This document shows positions 63,101 to 64,000 of a stretch of DNA of 64,000 nt, in pieces. The translations under genes and the position numbers were made by a program. A model generated the notes under the pieces. That model ran no database searches. It saw nothing but the letters and a program-made list of their open reading frames with translations, and was not told where the DNA came from. The DNA comes from Xestospongia bergquistia (Eukaryota > Porifera > Demospongiae > Haplosclerida > Petrosiidae): NCBI GenBank assembly GCA_963965975.1, contig OZ014417.1, positions 682,001 through 746,000 of the forward strand. The letters run 5' to 3'. Every line of letters begins with the position of its first letter. Positions within the stretch are counted from its first letter, which is position 1.

Positions 63101-63242
63101 TTTAGGTACACCAGATAGTCGGTATGTTCGTGCTGAGACTTGTATGTTTCTAATAAAGTTGCCGCAATATTCATCACAAGATATTATGAATGAGAGACTC
63201 AAATATGCCATTAATTGTCGCGAAGACCCTCTTAGTGGCTGA
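45114..63242 (+). CDS. HECTD4: HECTD4-like giant HECT-domain E3 ubiquitin ligase
   Basis: One very large gene of roughly 50 exons, mostly short, with two long ones: 53204-55331 and 58714-60462. It starts MAGAQGKDGNGSRWLCVTEE. Long helical/armadillo-like stretches fill the first half. An exon group at about 50860-51410 resembles a CUB-like beta domain (ETVSFPGARHLYLKFDPRC). A SPRY domain is encoded at 55944-56092, 56230-56455 and 56508 onward (SFYWEVELIQLDSG, GVVYFTINGTRLDQTF, YPFLHVQKK, GIRLRANYG). The C-terminal HECT domain ends AETCMFLIKLPQYSSQDIM, then REDPLSG and TGA; the catalytic cysteine codon is 63141-63143. Length, SPRY plus HECT order, the C-terminus and the ATXN2/BRAP neighbours all point to HECTD4. 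It should transfer ubiquitin to substrates; specific substrates cannot be read from sequence. Introns carry many minisatellites. Confidence 0.85.
46203..46452. repeat. Minisatellite, ~27-bp unit, HECTD4 intron 2
   Basis: About nine copies of tacattaagggtattatggtacattag. It begins a few bases after the donor of exon 2 and fills most of the intron. Confidence 0.95.
46597..47352. repeat. 750-bp degenerate minisatellite, HECTD4 intron 3
   Basis: A long array of interleaved units such as ttggtacatagtatattgg and ttggtatgttggtacat, with higher-order repetition (a block near 46960-47030 recurs near 47155-47225). It opens long tyrosine/threonine-rich frames on the minus strand that are not genes. Confidence 0.95.
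49893..50027. repeat. Minisatellite in a HECTD4 intron
   Basis: Repeated phrase agtagttattaaaatacacaataaa, with partial copies. Confidence 0.9.
52125..52275. repeat. AT-rich minisatellite in a HECTD4 intron
   Basis: Many copies of atatactattaatatacta(c/t)aa-like units, starting at the donor-side edge of the intron. Confidence 0.9.
52690..52797. repeat. 44-bp repeat ending in a splice acceptor, HECTD4
   Basis: Nearly three copies of a unit containing tgtgttaacactgtgttatctcta. The last copy ends ctctag and serves as the acceptor of the exon starting THSLVMGVLD, while earlier copies end ctctac. Confidence 0.85.
57296..57606. repeat. Minisatellite in a HECTD4 intron
   Basis: About 14 copies of a ~20-bp unit (catccatttatactaaccata), with tta insertions in alternate copies. 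Confidence 0.95.
58616..58672. repeat. GATA/GATG simple repeat in a HECTD4 intron
   Basis: Short runs of gatggatggatagatgg; similar ccatccatcc tracts occur in several other introns (for example 37030-37075 and 61515-61565). Confidence 0.85.
62302..62711. repeat. 31-bp minisatellite that repeats a splice acceptor, HECTD4
   Basis: About 13 near-perfect copies of a 31-bp unit reading atgttattaatgtag, then actcatacaacatatc. The last copy is the real 3' splice site: ttattaatgtag followed by the exon starting at 62693 (ACT CAT ACA ACA TAT CAT GTT), which continues into the HECT motif TDQHIQFFW. Every upstream copy therefore contains a duplicate of the acceptor and of the first bases of the exon. 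Confidence 0.9.
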
Positions 63243-63339
63243 GGGTGTGCGTGTGTGTGTGTGAGTGTGGTAACTATGGTAACAATATATTTAGCGTTTT
63301 GTTTTAATAAATCACAGACAGAGGCTATTATTATTAATA

Positions 63340-63388
<49 letters not shown>

Positions 63389-63529
63389 CATGTTTAAATG
63401 TATAAAATTAGACTTTACTTACTAATTAATATTAGTAATTTTAATTTTCTGAACGAGCAGTTTGTGGGCGTGGCGGGCGGGGCTCAAACGAGCAAAAAAA
63501 CAAGGGCGTAGCTGTTGATATATTTAGCA
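63243..63529. other. Spacer after HECTD4
   Basis: Contains a gtgtgtgt run, a (TTA)n microsatellite at about 63314-63386, and a GC-richer patch (gtgggcgtggcgggcggggc) at about 63462-63483, likely part of the promoter of the next gene. Confidence 0.55.
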
Positions 63530-64000
63530 ATGGGGAAGGACAAGAAGAAAAAGAAGTCTTCTTTTCGACTTATGAAATTGGTAAGTTTTACCATGTTAAT
63601 ATTTATCATATTGAAGGCTCTATCGTTCATAGTTCGGAGGTGACAGTGAAGACAAAGTCAGACCAGACGTTATTGCACCAGAGTTAACTTATCACAGTAA
63701 ATGGCAATATTTTTATTATTGGTATTACTCCCTTCATTACAAATAGGTATTGGACGAACTAATCCTAAACATATACGTCAATCTGAATGCTGGGATGTTA
63801 AAGTTAGTAAAACTATTTCTCCCTAACTGTTTGTATTACAAATGCTTAATAAACAGTACCTAGGATGTATCCCTAACGTGGTCGATTGGCAGACACCTAG
63901 CAACAGGACAGATTTCATGGAAATGATAGATCGAGCACAAGTACATGGCTCTTTTATTCATCCATATATCTCTATCTATCCATTTGTCTTTCTATTCATC
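63530..64000 (+). CDS. 5' end of an unrecognised gene, cut by the window edge
   Basis: Four exons are supported by splice sites and phase: 63530-63580, 63633-63696, 63747-63801 and 63857-63940. The predicted start is MGKDKKKKKSSFRLMKL, a highly basic leader with a possible myristoylation-like second glycine. It is followed by FGGDSEDKVRPDVIAPELTY, then IGRTNPKHIRQSECWDVKYL and GCIPNVVDWQTPSNRTDF. The string WDVKYLGCIPV-like resembles the first strand of a PTB/PID domain (Y-x-G-type), so a phosphotyrosine-binding adaptor is possible, but the match is short and the rest of the gene is missing. Confidence 0.55.

Overview
The window looks like nuclear DNA of an early-branching animal, most likely a demosponge of the Amphimedon type. 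It is AT-rich, and its genes are split into many short exons by introns that are often only about 45-60 bp long, with GT-AG boundaries and polypyrimidine (often TC-repeat) acceptors. The gene set is plainly metazoan (ATXN2, BRAP, ALKBH4, RNF185, HECTD4, TBC1D10, KTI12, QPRT, gelsolin family). The species call is inference; no taxon-diagnostic sequence was searched.

Region 1 (1-19.5 kb) is a young duplication zone. Three complete units and one deleted unit of 3.7-4.0 kb lie head to tail. Each carries on the minus strand a broken multi-exon SWIM/PHD-finger gene followed by a single-exon 283-aa ORF. That ORF has an SV40-like nuclear localisation signal and a D...E-x-K motif of PD-(D/E)XK nuclease type. 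Two further ORF copies (287-288 aa) sit in a second, ~1.8 kb tandem duplication, flanked by an intact QPRT gene on the left and a truncated QPRT pseudogene on the right. All six ORFs are open and all six have a perfect NRF-1-like palindrome upstream, while the SWIM/PHD neighbour is broken in every unit. The six-copy family is the best candidate for something undescribed here.

Region 2 (19.6-23.2 kb) holds TBC1D10-like (Rab GAP, 12 exons) and KTI12 (Elongator/tRNA-modification cofactor), both on the plus strand.

Region 3 (23.4-34.3 kb) is a tandem array of four gelsolin/severin-like genes on the minus strand, each with the same 14-exon plan. A 3'-end relic and a GC-rich unclassified insertion lie between genes 1 and 2. 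A single-exon 5' relic lies outside the array near 38.4 kb.

Region 4 (34.4-64 kb) holds BRAP (+), ALKBH4 (-), ATXN2-like (+), RNF185-like (-), a very large HECTD4-like E3 ligase (+, 18 kb, complete to its HECT domain) and the first exons of an unrecognised gene (+). Three pairs are head-to-head with 140-370 bp between start codons. BRAP, ATXN2 and HECTD4 are also neighbours in human 12q24, and QPRT and a TBC1D10 paralogue share human 16p11.2, so parts of this window may keep an ancient animal linkage.

Introns are rich in microsatellites and minisatellites. One array in the HECTD4-like gene repeats the splice acceptor plus the first bases of the downstream exon about 13 times.
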